Below are positions 34,112 to 44,194 of a stretch of DNA of 64,000 bases, piece after piece. The stretch comes from Misgurnus anguillicaudatus (taxonomy: Eukaryota; Chordata; Actinopteri; Cypriniformes; Cobitidae), in the NCBI RefSeq assembly GCF_027580225.2, contig NC_073361.2, positions 25,776,501 through 25,840,500 of the forward strand, read 5' to 3'. The notes beneath the pieces were generated by a model. That model had not been told where the DNA came from. It did no database searches and saw only the letters and a list, made by a program, of their open reading frames with translations. Made by a program: the position numbers and the translations under genes. Within the stretch, counting starts at the first letter, position 1. Every line of letters starts with the position of its first letter.

Positions 34112-34420
34112 AGTGGCGGCTCATCCGAGGGGTGCAAATTCAAAGTAAGTGTTCGGAGTGTCATGTGTGTTGCTTGCGTTTTCAAAATATGTGTTTGTTG
34201 CGTCATGTGAACCATGTGCATCACGTGTTTTGTCAAAATAAGTGCCTGCTGCCCACGCGTCAAAACCGAAAGAGACGCTACAACGTTCACAAAATACACA
34301 CAAGAAACTCCCTTAACAGTAAACACAAGCGTCTCTTTTATCATAAACCCTTTAGACGTGTCTGCAGCAGGCACTTATTTTGACAAGACACGTGATGCAC
34401 ATGGATGATTCTCACGAAAT
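34112..34420. mobile_element. hAT-like end fragment with inverted interior
   Basis: It starts CAGTGGCGGCTCATCC, a hAT-like terminus. The interior has TGATGCACATGG/CATGTGCATCACG and GCAGGCACTTATTTTGAC/GTCAAAATAAGTGCCTGC in mirrored positions. No matching right terminus or target duplication is found. Confidence 0.5.
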
Positions 34421-35611
34421 CCAGACTTAAAAGGTGTCCAAAAGGTGCATCCGATTTTTTTAAAAAGCCATTGAACCCCTTTTTTTTAGAGGATTTAAAA
34501 AAAATCTATAGAATTATTTACATTTTTTAGATTATCATTATAAAAAATTATCATTACCGCAACATGATATTACATTAAATATATGCATTTACAAACTCAT
34601 GTTTCGGTAATAAGAAATAAAAAGTTGTCTAGGTACTATGACATACAAAAATTTTAAATTTCATCTGTAGAAAAAAAATAAGAACTGCTTACCTGGTAGC
34701 CATCTTGAGTGTAACAGTCAATTATGTCCCTTAAAATAAATAAAAAAAGTTAATTCATTGAGGGCTTAAACAATGATTGAAAATTGTTGCGGAGGATGAG
34801 AAAATTGATCTTGGACACATTTATATTCCTTATTACTGTCTCTACATTTACCAATCATCACCAAACACCACATGTTTCTTTACTGTAAATATTTATAGTA
34901 TAACGTGCACTGAAGCTTTTTATTTTTTTTATTTTTTTATTATAAATATTTCCATGTCAAATAACTAAAATCCAGTCATGGATACGTTGCGGTAATAAAC
35001 ATTTTCCCCTTAAATGTGAAAAAAATATGATGTAGTCATTCACTCAATGAGCAATAACTATGCTAATGCCAGTATTGAGATCACGCTCTTCTTACTTGCT
35101 CATCATAATGTAATAATAAATATGTAAAGAAAAGAGGAAATTTTACGTGATTAAATCAGGTAGATTCCATTAAGGAAGTAAATCTTTAAAAGTACTTAAA
35201 AAAAATTGGTAACAATTTTACACTGTAATTTTACTTAACTTGGTTAAGTTGATTTACTTAATTTACATGTCTGAAATTTACTTGACAAATATGCATGCAA
35301 AAACTTGCAAAATAAAAATTAAGTAAATTTTACTTATTGTTTTTATTTCATTATACAAAGAATGCAAATGTAGTGTGAATTTCATCAATATAATGATTAA
35401 ATATTTGAAGGTCTTTTAACAATTACATATTAAATTATTGATTATGTTGTTTCTGCTAATGTTATCCTGGGTTGAAATTAATTTGTGCATTATACAGATG
35501 CTGGGTGCATGCTTATTTTATATCTGTTAAGTTAACAACATAAGTTCAACAAATACAGCACAAAGTAAGCACTATTTTAAGATGTTAATAACTATTTATA
35601 AATATAGATGT
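34421..35611. other. AT-rich intergenic DNA
   Basis: No gene is seen. A stretch at 35205-35350 has mirrored AGTAAATTTTACTT-type words and may be an old MITE. Confidence 0.35.
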
Positions 35612-35946
35612 ACTGTAAGTCACTTTTTTATAAAAGCATCTGCCAAATAAACGTAAATGTAATAACTGCTTGTCCATGCTATTCATTCTAGTGGTCTTCT
35701 TGTGTCTCTTCATGACTTAACGTGTTGATGTCAGTGTTTGCCATTTTTAACCGTTTCCCTCAGATGCTGAAACTTAACACGTATGGATTTCTGCAACTGT
35801 ACAAAGTTTATGAATATTTAATGAGGTGGTGGTTTATGACTGGCTGTCTGTTGATCATTTCACACTGCATACCTTTGCCACCACAATTCATTACATTTAC
35901 ATTTACTTATTTGGCAAAGTCATATCTAAAGTTACTTGCGATAAAC
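35612..35946. mobile_element. Two SINE tails in opposite orientation
   Basis: At 35612-35665 the + strand has CTGTAAGTCAC and ATAAAAGCATCTGCCAAATAA, the conserved SINE module. At 35890-35946 the minus strand has a diverged version ending in AAATGTAAATGTAATG. Both are 5'-truncated. Confidence 0.6.
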
Positions 35947-35967
35947 TGACCCCAACAGAAACATTCA

Positions 35968-36494
35968 AATCTGTACCTTCTGTCACTGGTGTGGTATCCT
36001 CCGTTTTGTACCTTTTCAGGTATACAAAACATAATACAATGTTGTACCGAGGATCTATAATATTTAAAGGAACAGTATGTAGGATTGTGGCCAAAACTGG
36101 TACTGCAATCACAAAACTTGTGTCTAAAACTGGTACTGCAATCACACAACTGGTGGCCAATACACAAAATGACAACATAAACATCAGTTGAGGGCTGCAA
36201 CTCCACTTTTCAAATGACAATATCTTGGCCGGACCACTGTTGTCAGTGATAGAAGTATTTGAAATGAAAATGATTTCTTAATGTCTAGTGACATATCACG
36301 GCCATTTTATGATTAATTGATATAAATTTCTTACATACTGTTCCTTTAACTGGTACACAAAAGGTCCTTAGGGTATTGTACCCAAAAGGGACATTTCAAT
36401 GTGTGGTGTATCCATAAACATACAAAAAGAAACCTTTGAGGATACCACTCCAGTGGCAGAAAGGTACAGTTTTGTAAGTTTTTCTGACCGTGCA
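35968..36494. mobile_element. GTACC-type MITE carrying a family E MITE
   Basis: The outer ends have CTTCTGTCACTGGTGTGGTA and ATACCACTCCAGTGGCAGAA in mirrored positions, and the element ends TTTTTCTGACCGTGC. It is interrupted by a TTAA-flanked 278-bp element at 36068-36345. Confidence 0.75.
36068..36345 (+). mobile_element. TTAA-flanked MITE, family E, copy 1
   Basis: A 278-bp element with ends AGGAACAGTATGTAGGA and TTACATACTGTTCCT lies between TTAA at 36064-36067 and 36346-36349. The interior includes short repeats of AAAACTGGTACTGCAATCAC. An equally long copy in opposite orientation is at 43198-43475. Confidence 0.85.
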
Positions 36495-37655
36495 TGACCT
36501 TGACATTGCATGCAGCATGCTTCATAAATTGATTTACAAGAATGAAAGGTTGCATAACTAGTGCTTAAATCTGCCATTTCATTTTAGGTTTTAACTGAAG
36601 TGTGAGAGCTTATAAATGCCACACACAATATTATTACATTTTGTTTTAGACATCAATCCTATAAGGATATTAAACTGTTATGACAATATCCACTTTATGA
36701 TAATAATGAATAAAATGTTCTCATTAAGCATCCTTTAGTTTTATTTTTTTTTTTTAAATCCGCTTACAGTTTCTGCCATTAAATAAATCTAAAATTAATT
36801 AATAATAAATATCTTGTCCTGCATTGTAATTCACAACATCTGTCTATGAATAGATGATGTGTTTATCCAGATGTTATATATTTTATTTTCTAATAAAGGA
36901 AATATATGAAATATGGGTAATGACAATGCTTTCCCATGTCTTTTCTTTTTATTCCAGAGATTCAATGTAGAGAAAATGCTGAACAGATCCTGATCTCATA
37001 ATCTAACCATGAACATTTATCACCATAAATCAGCAAAAATCAAAAAACACACAGATTTAGAAATAATATCTATTGTCTGTGAGTAGACTACAGTTCAAAA
37101 AGAGTGATGGCCGAGAGTGAGTGCTATTTGATTAAGGTTAAAAGCAGCTCATGCTATCCGTCATGTAGAAAATGCAGTTTGGCTCAGACGGAGCCCTAGT
37201 GTTATGTCAGTATATACAGTCAGTCTAAACATCTGTCCTGTTACTACTGGCAGACAGAACTGATAAACACTCACAGTTAAAAAACAAACAAACAGAGAAT
37301 TCATCTAGCTTAAATCTTAATTTTGTGTGCCATTGTGAAGCATTTAAATTGCATAACAACTTGGTTTATTATATACACTGGTACACTTTAGTCGCGTTTA
37401 AGCCTAGATCAAGATCAAACCTATTTTTTTCACGTGGAGCAATTATTTATCAGAAAGACTGAGGTAAAATGGGTTACATGTAGAGGGTTACATTACATAC
37501 AGAGACATTAATTCAAACTGCTTTTTTCATTTCTAAAAAAAATATATACATAATCTTAAAAGCACTAACTAGCAGTCTGCCTGTTTTTCTACGGACTAAA
37601 AAATGTCCTTCTTAAAAATAAAATGTAAAATCGACTTAAAATAAACCATAAAGAG
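36495..37655. other. AT-rich intergenic DNA upstream of prmt6
   Basis: No repeat borders or coding signal are visible. Confidence 0.4.
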
Positions 37656-37660
37656 CTAAA

Positions 37661-37770
37661 GGTTTATGGGAAGTGTAGTTCATTGCATAGCTAACGCTAA
37701 TTCTCTCTAACGAGGCGCGAACGTGCTAAGCACTACACTTCCCATAATGCATTTCGGCAAACGCGGAAGT
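37661..37770 (+). promoter_or_regulatory. prmt6: prmt6 core promoter with inverted ZNF143/THAP11-type motifs
   Basis: Two copies of the ACTACA-TTCCCATAA motif, the SBS/ZNF143-THAP11 type, lie in opposite orientation: 37732-37751 reads ACTACACTTCCCATAATGCA on the + strand, and 37661-37680 carries AACTACACTTCCCATAAACC on the minus strand. A CGGAAGT ETS/GABP-like site is at 37764-37770. No TATA box is evident. This composition fits a TATA-less promoter of a broadly expressed gene. Motif assignment is by eye from known consensus forms. Confidence 0.65.
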
Positions 37771-37812
37771 CTTGGCAACATTTAACAGGCTCGTGGTAAA
37801 CTTTGGTGGAAA

Positions 37813-38859
37813 ATGTCACATCACGGTACCAAGAAAAGAAAACTGGACAGGAGCACAGAGGATTACATGTATTTTGACAGCTACTCCGATGTGACCATTC
37901 ACGAGGAAATGATCGCGGACACCGTGCGCACTAACGCGTACAGAACGGGCATTTTTAAAAACAGTAAGTCGATAGAAGGGAAAGTGGTGCTGGATGTGGG
38001 AGCCGGTACCGGTGTTCTCAGTTTATTTTGTGCCCAGGCTGGTGCCAGAAAGGTTTATGCGGTAGAAGCGAGCTCGATCGCCGATCAGGCTATAAAAATA
38101 GTCAAACTGAATCAGATGGAGGACAGGATCGATGTTATTAAAGGGACACTAGAGACGATCGATTTACCCGAACAAGTGGACGTGATTGTCAGCGAGTGGA
38201 TGGGCTACGCGCTGCTCCACGAATCCATGTTAAATTCTGTGCTCTTCGCCCGGGACAAGTGGCTGAAACCCGGTGGCCTTATATTACCGTACAAAGCGGA
38301 TCTCTACATCGCCCCCTTAAACGATATGGTGGTGGAGGGCCGATTGAACTTTTGGAGCACTGTTAAGGCACAGTACGGCGTGGACATGTCCTGCATGACT
38401 GACTTTGCACGAAAGTGCATCATGAACAAAGACATCACCGTGAATCCGGTGACGGTGGAGGACGTGCTCTCCCATCCGTGCAAGTTTGCCGAGTTGGATT
38501 TACGCACGGTCACGCTCGAGCAGCTCAACGATGTGCGGGGCGTGTACAAATGCGCATGCTTCGGCTCGTCCTCCATCCATGCGTTGTGCGTCTGGTTCAG
38601 TGTCACGTTCCCGGGGGAGGAGAAGGCCCTGGTGCTCTCCACGTCTCCATTCAAACCGGAGACGCATTGGAAACAAGCTGTACTGTATTTAGATGAACCA
38701 GTGGATGTGATGCAGGACACTGTAGTAGAGGGGGAGATCAGCTTGTACCCCTCTGAGAAAAATTCAAGGCACATATGCATCCGTTTGGACTATGCCATAG
38801 GCGACCATAAAAAGCGCTCCAAAACATTTTCTATTCCTGATCAATATTTAGAAGTGTAA
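37813..38859 (+). CDS. prmt6: Protein arginine N-methyltransferase 6 (complete, single exon)
   Basis: This 348-residue enzyme is a type I protein arginine methyltransferase that transfers methyl groups from S-adenosylmethionine to arginines. In vertebrates PRMT6 is nuclear and is the main writer of asymmetric dimethyl histone H3R2, a generally repressive mark. Visible features: YFDSY at residues 20-24; SAM-binding motif I VLDVGAGTG at 59-67; the ribose-contacting acidic residue in VYAVEAS (81-87); the double-E loop SEWMGYALLHES at 127-138 with catalytic E128 and E137; the C-terminal beta-barrel with THW loop at 284-286. The family is close to this length (human is slightly longer at the N terminus). 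The ATG is the first in frame and directly precedes a basic stretch (GTKKRK) that may be a nuclear localisation signal. No intron interrupts the frame, matching the single coding exon of mammalian PRMT6. Composition is more GC-rich than the flanks. All catalytic motifs are intact. Confidence 0.98.
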   Translation: MSHHGTKKRKLDRSTEDYMYFDSYSDVTIHEEMIADTVRTNAYRTGIFKNSKSIEGKVVLDVGAGTGVLSLFCAQAGARKVYAVEASSIADQAIKIVKLNQMEDRIDVIKGTLETIDLPEQVDVIVSEWMGYALLHESMLNSVLFARDKWLKPGGLILPYKADLYIAPLNDMVVEGRLNFWSTVKAQYGVDMSCMTDFARKCIMNKDITVNPVTVEDVLSHPCKFAELDLRTVTLEQLNDVRGVYKCACFGSSSIHALCVWFSVTFPGEEKALVLSTSPFKPETHWKQAVLYLDEPVDVMQDTVVEGEISLYPSEKNSRHICIRLDYAIGDHKKRSKTFSIPDQYLEV

Positions 38860-39012
38860 CAGATTTGCCTGTTATTAGTTATTTGTTTTCTCCACCAGAA
38901 TGTCATCATAAATTTTACACCACTTGGAAACTGAAAAGTTTAATGTTTGCAGAAGAGTTGGTTTAGACCGCAAGCATACAGTGTTAAAAAAATAAACAGT
39001 GCTTGCAAAGCT
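38860..39012 (+). other. prmt6: prmt6 3' UTR with polyadenylation signal
   Basis: After the TAA stop, a consensus AATAAA occurs at 38991-38996, about 130 bases downstream, suggesting a short 3' UTR ending shortly after 39010. No other AATAAA is closer to the stop. Confidence 0.6.
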
Positions 39013-39327
39013 CTGGAACTGCTTATTAAGTGTGCAAAAAACAACGTTCTACCATCATATAAAGATAAAAGCATCCATTCAAGGGTTGGCCTGGGTAAGG
39101 GTAATAATTTAATAAAAAAATAATAATAATGTTTAATGTCTTTAGTGCCTTTCGCATGCTCATGGACGCTTTACAAAGACGGTTGTGATAGATCAAACAA
39201 TTACAAATGAACAGAACACAGAAATGGGCAGTAGACATTTGCCATATATCGCAAGAGTAAAAAATGAATATACATACACACACATATATACATACAGAAA
39301 ACAGAAAAATTTAGACCAAACTTTTAG
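39013..39327. other. Intergenic DNA, nothing recognised
   Basis: It contains short A-rich and (CA)/(TA)-rich stretches near 39260-39295 and no gene. Confidence 0.35.
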
Positions 39328-39562
39328 GGGCGGTTTCCTGGACAGGGATTAGACTAGTCCTTGACTAAAATAAATGTAAGAGCTGTTCAAACTGAAAACA
39401 ACTTGCACTGACATATCTTTAAATACATCAGTGCCATTTGTTTTGTGTTAAAATGCATGCCAGTAATGTTTTAAGTAAGGCATGTTTGTTAAGACTGGTT
39501 ATATTTTCTAATTAAACTAAGGCCTAGTCCTGGCTTAGGCTAATCCTTTTTCCTGGACCCTA
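39328..39562 (+). mobile_element. GGGGCGGTTTCC MITE, copy 2
   Basis: It has GGGGCGGTTTCCTGGACAGG at the left, GACTAGTCCTTGACTAAAAT inside, and TTCCTGGACCCT at an eroded right end. The order of internal words matches 5005-5235. Confidence 0.8.
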
Positions 39563-39633
39563 TAAAGAGTAAAGAAGAGATATATGACCGGAAGTTGATT
39601 AAACATAAGTTTTGAGTTTAGACTTAAATTTCT

Positions 39634-39863
39634 GGGGGCGGTTTCCCAGACAGGGATTAGACTAGTCCTAGACTAAAATAAATGTAAGAGCTGTCCAAAC
39701 TCAATACAACTTGCACTGACATATCTTAAAATACACCAGTGCCCTTTGTTTTGCCTAAAAATGCACATAAGAAATGTTTTTAGTAAGGTATGTTTGTTAA
39801 AACTAGTTATATTTCCCAATTAAACTCATCTTAAGCTCATCCCTGTCCGGGAAACCGCCCCCT
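39634..39863 (+). mobile_element. GGGGCGGTTTCC MITE, copy 3
   Basis: The ends GGGGGCGGTTTCCCAGACAG and CTGTCCGGGAAACCGCCCCC are good inverted repeats. The interior is collinear with the 5-kb copy. The right border touches the foldback element that starts at 39872. Confidence 0.85.
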
Positions 39864-39910
39864 GAAGAGAGCCCAGGTGAAAAAGTAGTACACTTATATA
39901 CTGTACTTAA

Positions 39911-40330
39911 AGGGGTGGTTTCCCAGACAGGGATTAGTTTAAGCCAGGACTAGGCGTTAGTTTAATTGGAAATATAATTCGTTTTAACAAACGAGCTTTA
40001 CTAAAAACATTACTTGTGTGCATTTTGAAGCATCACAAGACACTGATGTATTTCAAGATATGTTAGTGCAAGTTGTTTTCAGTTACAGCTCTTATTTATT
40101 TTAGTCTAGGACTAGTCTAATCCCTGTCCATGAAACCCCGTTATGTTTTATGTGTTATTGCAAACATTCTCAAATGAAAAATCATTAAACAAACCTAATA
40201 ACCCACAAGGCAAAACGAAGATCACTGATGTATTTTAAGATATGTCATTGCAAGTTGTTTTCAGTTTGGACATGTCTTATATTTATTTTAGTCTAGGACT
40301 AGTCTAATCCCTGTCCGTGAAACCGCCCCA
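39911..40330 (-). mobile_element. GGGGCGGTTTCC MITE copies 4 and 5 (one partial) with shared flank
   Basis: Bases 39911-40140 are a full copy in reverse orientation, 40141-40203 are the reverse complement of the 70-bp flank seen at 4936-5004, and 40204-40330 are a partial copy in the same orientation. AAAG occurs on each side of the whole insert, a possible 4-bp duplication. Confidence 0.7.
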
Positions 40331-40716
40331 AAGTGCTTTATTTTCGCACACTAATTTTGTACTAAATATACTAAATGCATCTTTAGTATCATCTAAGTGT
40401 ACTTCACTGTGCTATTTCGAGACACCATGAATATGAACTAAAATGCACTTTTAACATACTATCGCTGTATTAAAAATTTATTTAGTTAACACTTGTATTA
40501 AACTTGATCTCAACCTTCATATAAAGATGGGTTCAAGTTTACTACAAGTGGTACCTAAATGAATTTTTAGCACATGCATTTTAGTTCATATTTATGGTAT
40601 CTCAAAAAGCACAGTGAAGTACATTTAGATGATCTTAAGAACATCTTAAGAAGTACTAAAGATGAATTTTTAGTATATTAAGTACAAAATTGGTGTGCGA
40701 AAATAAAGCACTTTAA

Positions 40717-41673
40717 AGGCGGAGTCCACGATGTTTGAAAGCCAATGTTGATATTTGAAATCACCTAAACAAACACGCCCCTACCCCAATAGAATCTGGA
40801 CCTTCTGTTGATAGACTAGGCTTGCCGCGATAGTCGGTGAAACGGTGATAACCGGTGCTTCAGCCTCTCACCGGTTATATCACTTGCCCACCGCGTCACC
40901 GTCTTTCACCGTCGTTTTGATATTTTCGTGTAATTAAATAATTTAGTTTCGTTAGAGAGAGCAAACACTTACAACTGAATGTGTCTGTTGTCTGAAATCA
41001 GCGGGGCTGAACGCGCGTCACGTCACAGTCACAGAGCAGCCGCAGGTGTCAGATTTCATTTATTTCTGTCAGAGTTTGCGAGGCGAGCTGACTGACCAGA
41101 TGATGACAGAAGCTGCATGCTTACTCGTGTTTGTTATAATATACATATATGATGTTTAATATAAGCGAGATCGTTTTGTTGTTGTGTTTTTCATCAAGAA
41201 AAATATAAAACCCATCATTCAAGCAGCGCTTTTATGGAGAAGTAGCCGGCTGCTCTGCTTGGGACTGGCGGGTTCTTTGAGAATTACCTGCTCACATTGA
41301 CTCAAGCACTTAAGTAAACCAGCTGTTGCACTCGCATTGCACGCAAATTCATACGCGATTTAACGCAGCTTACGCAAGCGCTGCATTTAAACAGTTTTCA
41401 AAAGTGAAAGTAAAATGTTCACGTCTGCACGCGCATTTATAAGCCCCTCCCACTCGGTGACACCGGGATCACCGAGTTTGTGACGCGCCGATTAACCGGT
41501 GGGAAAATTACGTCACCGCGGCAACCCTATGATAGACCCGCCCCACACATACGCAACCCGGCAAGGATGTTGGTTAGTAGACACGCTCCTTACTGCTGAT
41601 TGGCTGTAAGTGTGTTTTGGTAGTCGGCCCGTCTCCTTTTCCAAAGCGTTTTTCAAACATCGTGGACTCCGCC
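40717..41673. mobile_element. TTAA-flanked MITE, family A, occupied copy
   Basis: The ends AGGCGGAGTCCACGATGTTT and AAACATCGTGGACTCCGCCT are inverted and flanked by TTAA (40713-40716, 41674-41677). The outer parts are collinear with 240-468. The middle is displaced by the hAT at 40817-41529. Confidence 0.85.
40817..41529. mobile_element. hAT element with TSD TGATAGAC
   Basis: The ends TAGGCTTGCCGCGATAG and CACCGCGGCAACCCTA are imperfect inverted repeats flanked by perfect TGATAGAC copies (40809-40816, 41530-41537). The 713-bp interior has mirrored ACCGGT/CACCG-rich subterminal blocks. No transposase frame is present. Confidence 0.88.
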
Positions 41674-41713
41674 TTAAAGTACACTATGGAAGTGTACTAC
41701 TTTTTCACCTGGG

Positions 41714-42740
41714 AGGTTATGGTTATTGAGTTCCATAGCTTAGAAGCAATAACAGAGAAAGACCTGCCGCCCATAGACGATAAGCTGAATCTGGGTACAC
41801 ACAGAAGCTTGCACTCAGAAGATCAAAGTGAACGAGGAGGAATATTTGGAGATATTTAGTCAGAAAGATTTGGAGGGAGCAAGACCATTGAGTGTTTTAA
41901 AGGTAATCAGAAGCACTTTGAAGGTAATAGGAGAAAGCACAGGTAGACAGTGAAGATGGAAAAGGACAGAGGTGATATGAGTAGAGCGTTTAGTGCATGT
42001 AAGCATTCTCGCAGCAGAGGTTTAAATATATTTGAAACGGGAAATAGACTGTAAAATTGTGAATAACAATAATCAAGGTTTGATGTGACAAAAGCATGTA
42101 CCAGTGTTTCAGCATCTTTTGTACTGACATAGGGACGGAGTTTAGAAATTCGACAGAGTTGAAAAAATGCAGCTTTACTGAGGCTACTAATGTACGCAAG
42201 GACAGAGAGGAGTGATACTTAGATTTTTGATAGTGGCAGATGGGATAATAGATGTAGCACCGAGGTTAAAGCTATAGGAGAGACAGTTATTTTTTATGTT
42301 AGGGTTGGGGGACCGGTAATAAAAATTTCTGTTTTAGGAAATTCTTGTCACAGAATGGTTCGTCTTTGACACTGGTATTGTACAAATGTACACACAAAGG
42401 CACATAAATTGTACACCTTAGTATAGACACAAAATTTCTATGTTAAACCTTGACACTTAAGCATTTCACAATGATAATAGAAAGGTTGAGCAAGGCAAAA
42501 TTGCACCATGCCAACCATTTTCTTTGATTCACAAAATAGTAGCATTTAAAATAATTTACCAAAAAAATTTTTTATATAACATTTCATCTAGCCATAGAAA
42601 TCTTTAGTCTGAGCCTTGATAGTAGAATTTCAAAAGCAAAGTTAAGGGTATTCAAGTTTTCAATATGTACAATTTTTTTAAAACCATTAGAGACAGTTTA
42701 TTGATGGATCCGATGCCAGTAATGGTAGATCACTTGGATA
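41714..42740. other. Intergenic DNA, possibly old retroelement sequence
   Basis: From about 41720 to 42280 the sequence is purine-rich without inverted ends and has the look of a decayed repeat, but I cannot name it. The frames at 41617-41859 and 41990-42199 are not convincing genes. The rest shows nothing. Confidence 0.3.
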
Positions 42741-42902
42741 CATCCTACTAGTGTTGTTGTTCTTGAGACCGGTCTCGGTCTCAAGACCACTTTTTAAAGG
42801 TCTTGGTCTCGTCTTGGAATCTACCCCATTTTTACTCGGTCTCGTCTCGGTCTTAGACAAAGAGGACTCTTCAAGACTGGTCAAGACCACAACTGATGGC
42901 AT

Positions 42903-43633
42903 ACTGCAAAAATGATTTTCAAGAAAAAAAAATCTTAGTATTTTCAGTAAAAATATCTAAAAATTCTTAAATTGAGATGCTTTTTCTTGATGAACAAAAC
43001 GACCCAAGAAAATAAGTCTAGTTTTTAGAGCAAAAATATCAAATTGTGCATAAAACAAGCAAAAAAAATCTGGCAATGGGGTAAGCAAATTTTACTTGAA
43101 ATTTTCTTGAATTTGGTGTTTAAGAAAAAGGTTCAAGATTTTTTTTCTTACCCCATTGCCAGATTTTTTTGCTTGTTTTATTCACAAAATCACTTAAAGG
43201 AACATTATGTAAAATATTTATATCAATTAATCATAAAATATCCCTGATATGTCACTAGACATTAAGAAATTATTTTCATTTCAAATACTTATATCACTAA
43301 CAACAGTGGTCTGGCCAGGATATTGTCATTTAAAAAGTGGAGTTGCAGCCCTCAACTGATGTTTATGTTGTCATTTTGTGTATTGGCCACAAGTTGTGTG
43401 ATTGCAGTACCAGTTTTAGCCACAAGGTTTGTGATTGCAATACCAGTTTTGGCCACAATCCTACATACTGTTCCTTTAAATTTGATATTTTTGGTCTAAA
43501 AACTAGACTTATTTTCTTGGGTAGTTTTGCTCATCAAGAAAAAGCATCTTAATTTAAGAATTTTTAGATATTTTTACTGATAAGAAGACAAAAAGACTAA
43601 GAATTTTTTTTCTTAAATCATTTTTTGCAGTGC
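42903..43633. repeat. ACTGCAAAA foldback repeat, full copy with insert
   Basis: The ends ACTGCAAAAATGATTT and AAATCATTTTTTGCAGT are inverted. The arms carry AGATGCTTTTTCTTGATGA and TCATCAAGAAAAAGCATCT, and the inner arms GGCAATGGGGTAAG and CTTACCCCATTGCC. The right arm is split by the family E MITE at 43198-43475. Confidence 0.82.
43198..43475 (-). mobile_element. TTAA-flanked MITE, family E, copy 2
   Basis: At 278 bp it is the same length as 36068-36345 but in opposite orientation. TTAA lies at 43194-43197 and 43476-43479. The undisturbed host word CACTTAAATTTGATATTT can be read (minus strand) at 2876-2900, so removal of the element plus one TTAA restores the target exactly. Confidence 0.9.
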
Positions 43634-43913
43634 ACATCACAAATTTATTTTTTTATCATTAATTTTATGCAGTTTATTCAGGTTTGGCATATGATGTTGT
43701 CATTGTTTAAGTTTCTCCCAATGACAGTTTTTCTAATTTTATTACTAAAACACCTGCATTGTGTTAAGTGGATGGCAAGCATGGTAAGACAGTTCAGATT
43801 AAATGGTTAAGTTGATTTCAGATCTTTAGTTGTTTACATTTATTTGCTTATAGACAAAGATAAATTCCCACATATCTGCAATGCCTTTGATTATTTTATC
43901 AACTTCTCTGATG

Positions 43914-43952
43914 GCACACACACACATACATACGCACGCACACACACACAGA
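43914..43952. repeat. (CA)n imperfect microsatellite
   Basis: Repeated CACA units are interrupted by TACA and CGCA. It lies within the hAT element. Confidence 0.85.
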
Positions 43953-44194
43953 AAAGAAGTGCCTAATCATATGCATATTCCACATTTTATCATAAGTGTT
44001 TTAATGCCGTGACTTGCAATGGTCTTGGTGTTGACTTGGTCTCGGCCTGTCTTGGTGTTGACTCGGTCTTGCCTCGATCTTGGTCACGGTTTAGGTGTTC
44101 TTGACTACAACACTACATCCTACAAATTTTTTTTATAGGTGTGCAGTTTAAAAAATCAGATTTTAGACTGGATCAGTACTAAACTGTTTTTTAA

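Larger units (their letters stand above)
39872..41713. repeat. Foldback element with insertions in both arms
   Basis: The outer ends CCCAGGTGAAAAAGTAGTAC and GTACTACTTTTTCACCTGGG are perfect inverted repeats. The inner arms (40331-40716) are mirrored too: AAAGTGCTTTATTTTCGC and GCGAAAATAAAGCACTTT. The left arm is broken by MITE material (39911-40330), the right by a TTAA-flanked MITE (40717-41673), both next to the mirrored TTAA-containing word. Without inserts the element is roughly 460 bp. Confidence 0.8.
42749..44115. mobile_element. 1.37-kb hAT element with TSD CATCCTAC, carrying a nest
   Basis: The ends TAGTGTTGTTGTTCTTGAGA and TCTTGACTACAACACTA are inverted and flanked by perfect CATCCTAC (42741-42748, 44116-44123). 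The subterminal regions are made of GGTCTCGGTCTC/CTTGGTCTTG words, a known fish hAT style. It harbours a foldback repeat (42903-43633) that itself carries a TTAA-flanked MITE. Confidence 0.9.

Noticed and set aside
35903..36220. Frames of 99-121 codons, one starting identically at 43337
   Set aside because: They lie within the family E MITE; the recurrence comes from the repeat copies.
38304..38780. 158-codon minus-strand frame and two + strand frames overlapping prmt6
   Set aside because: Antisense and off-frame shadows of a GC-rich conserved coding sequence.
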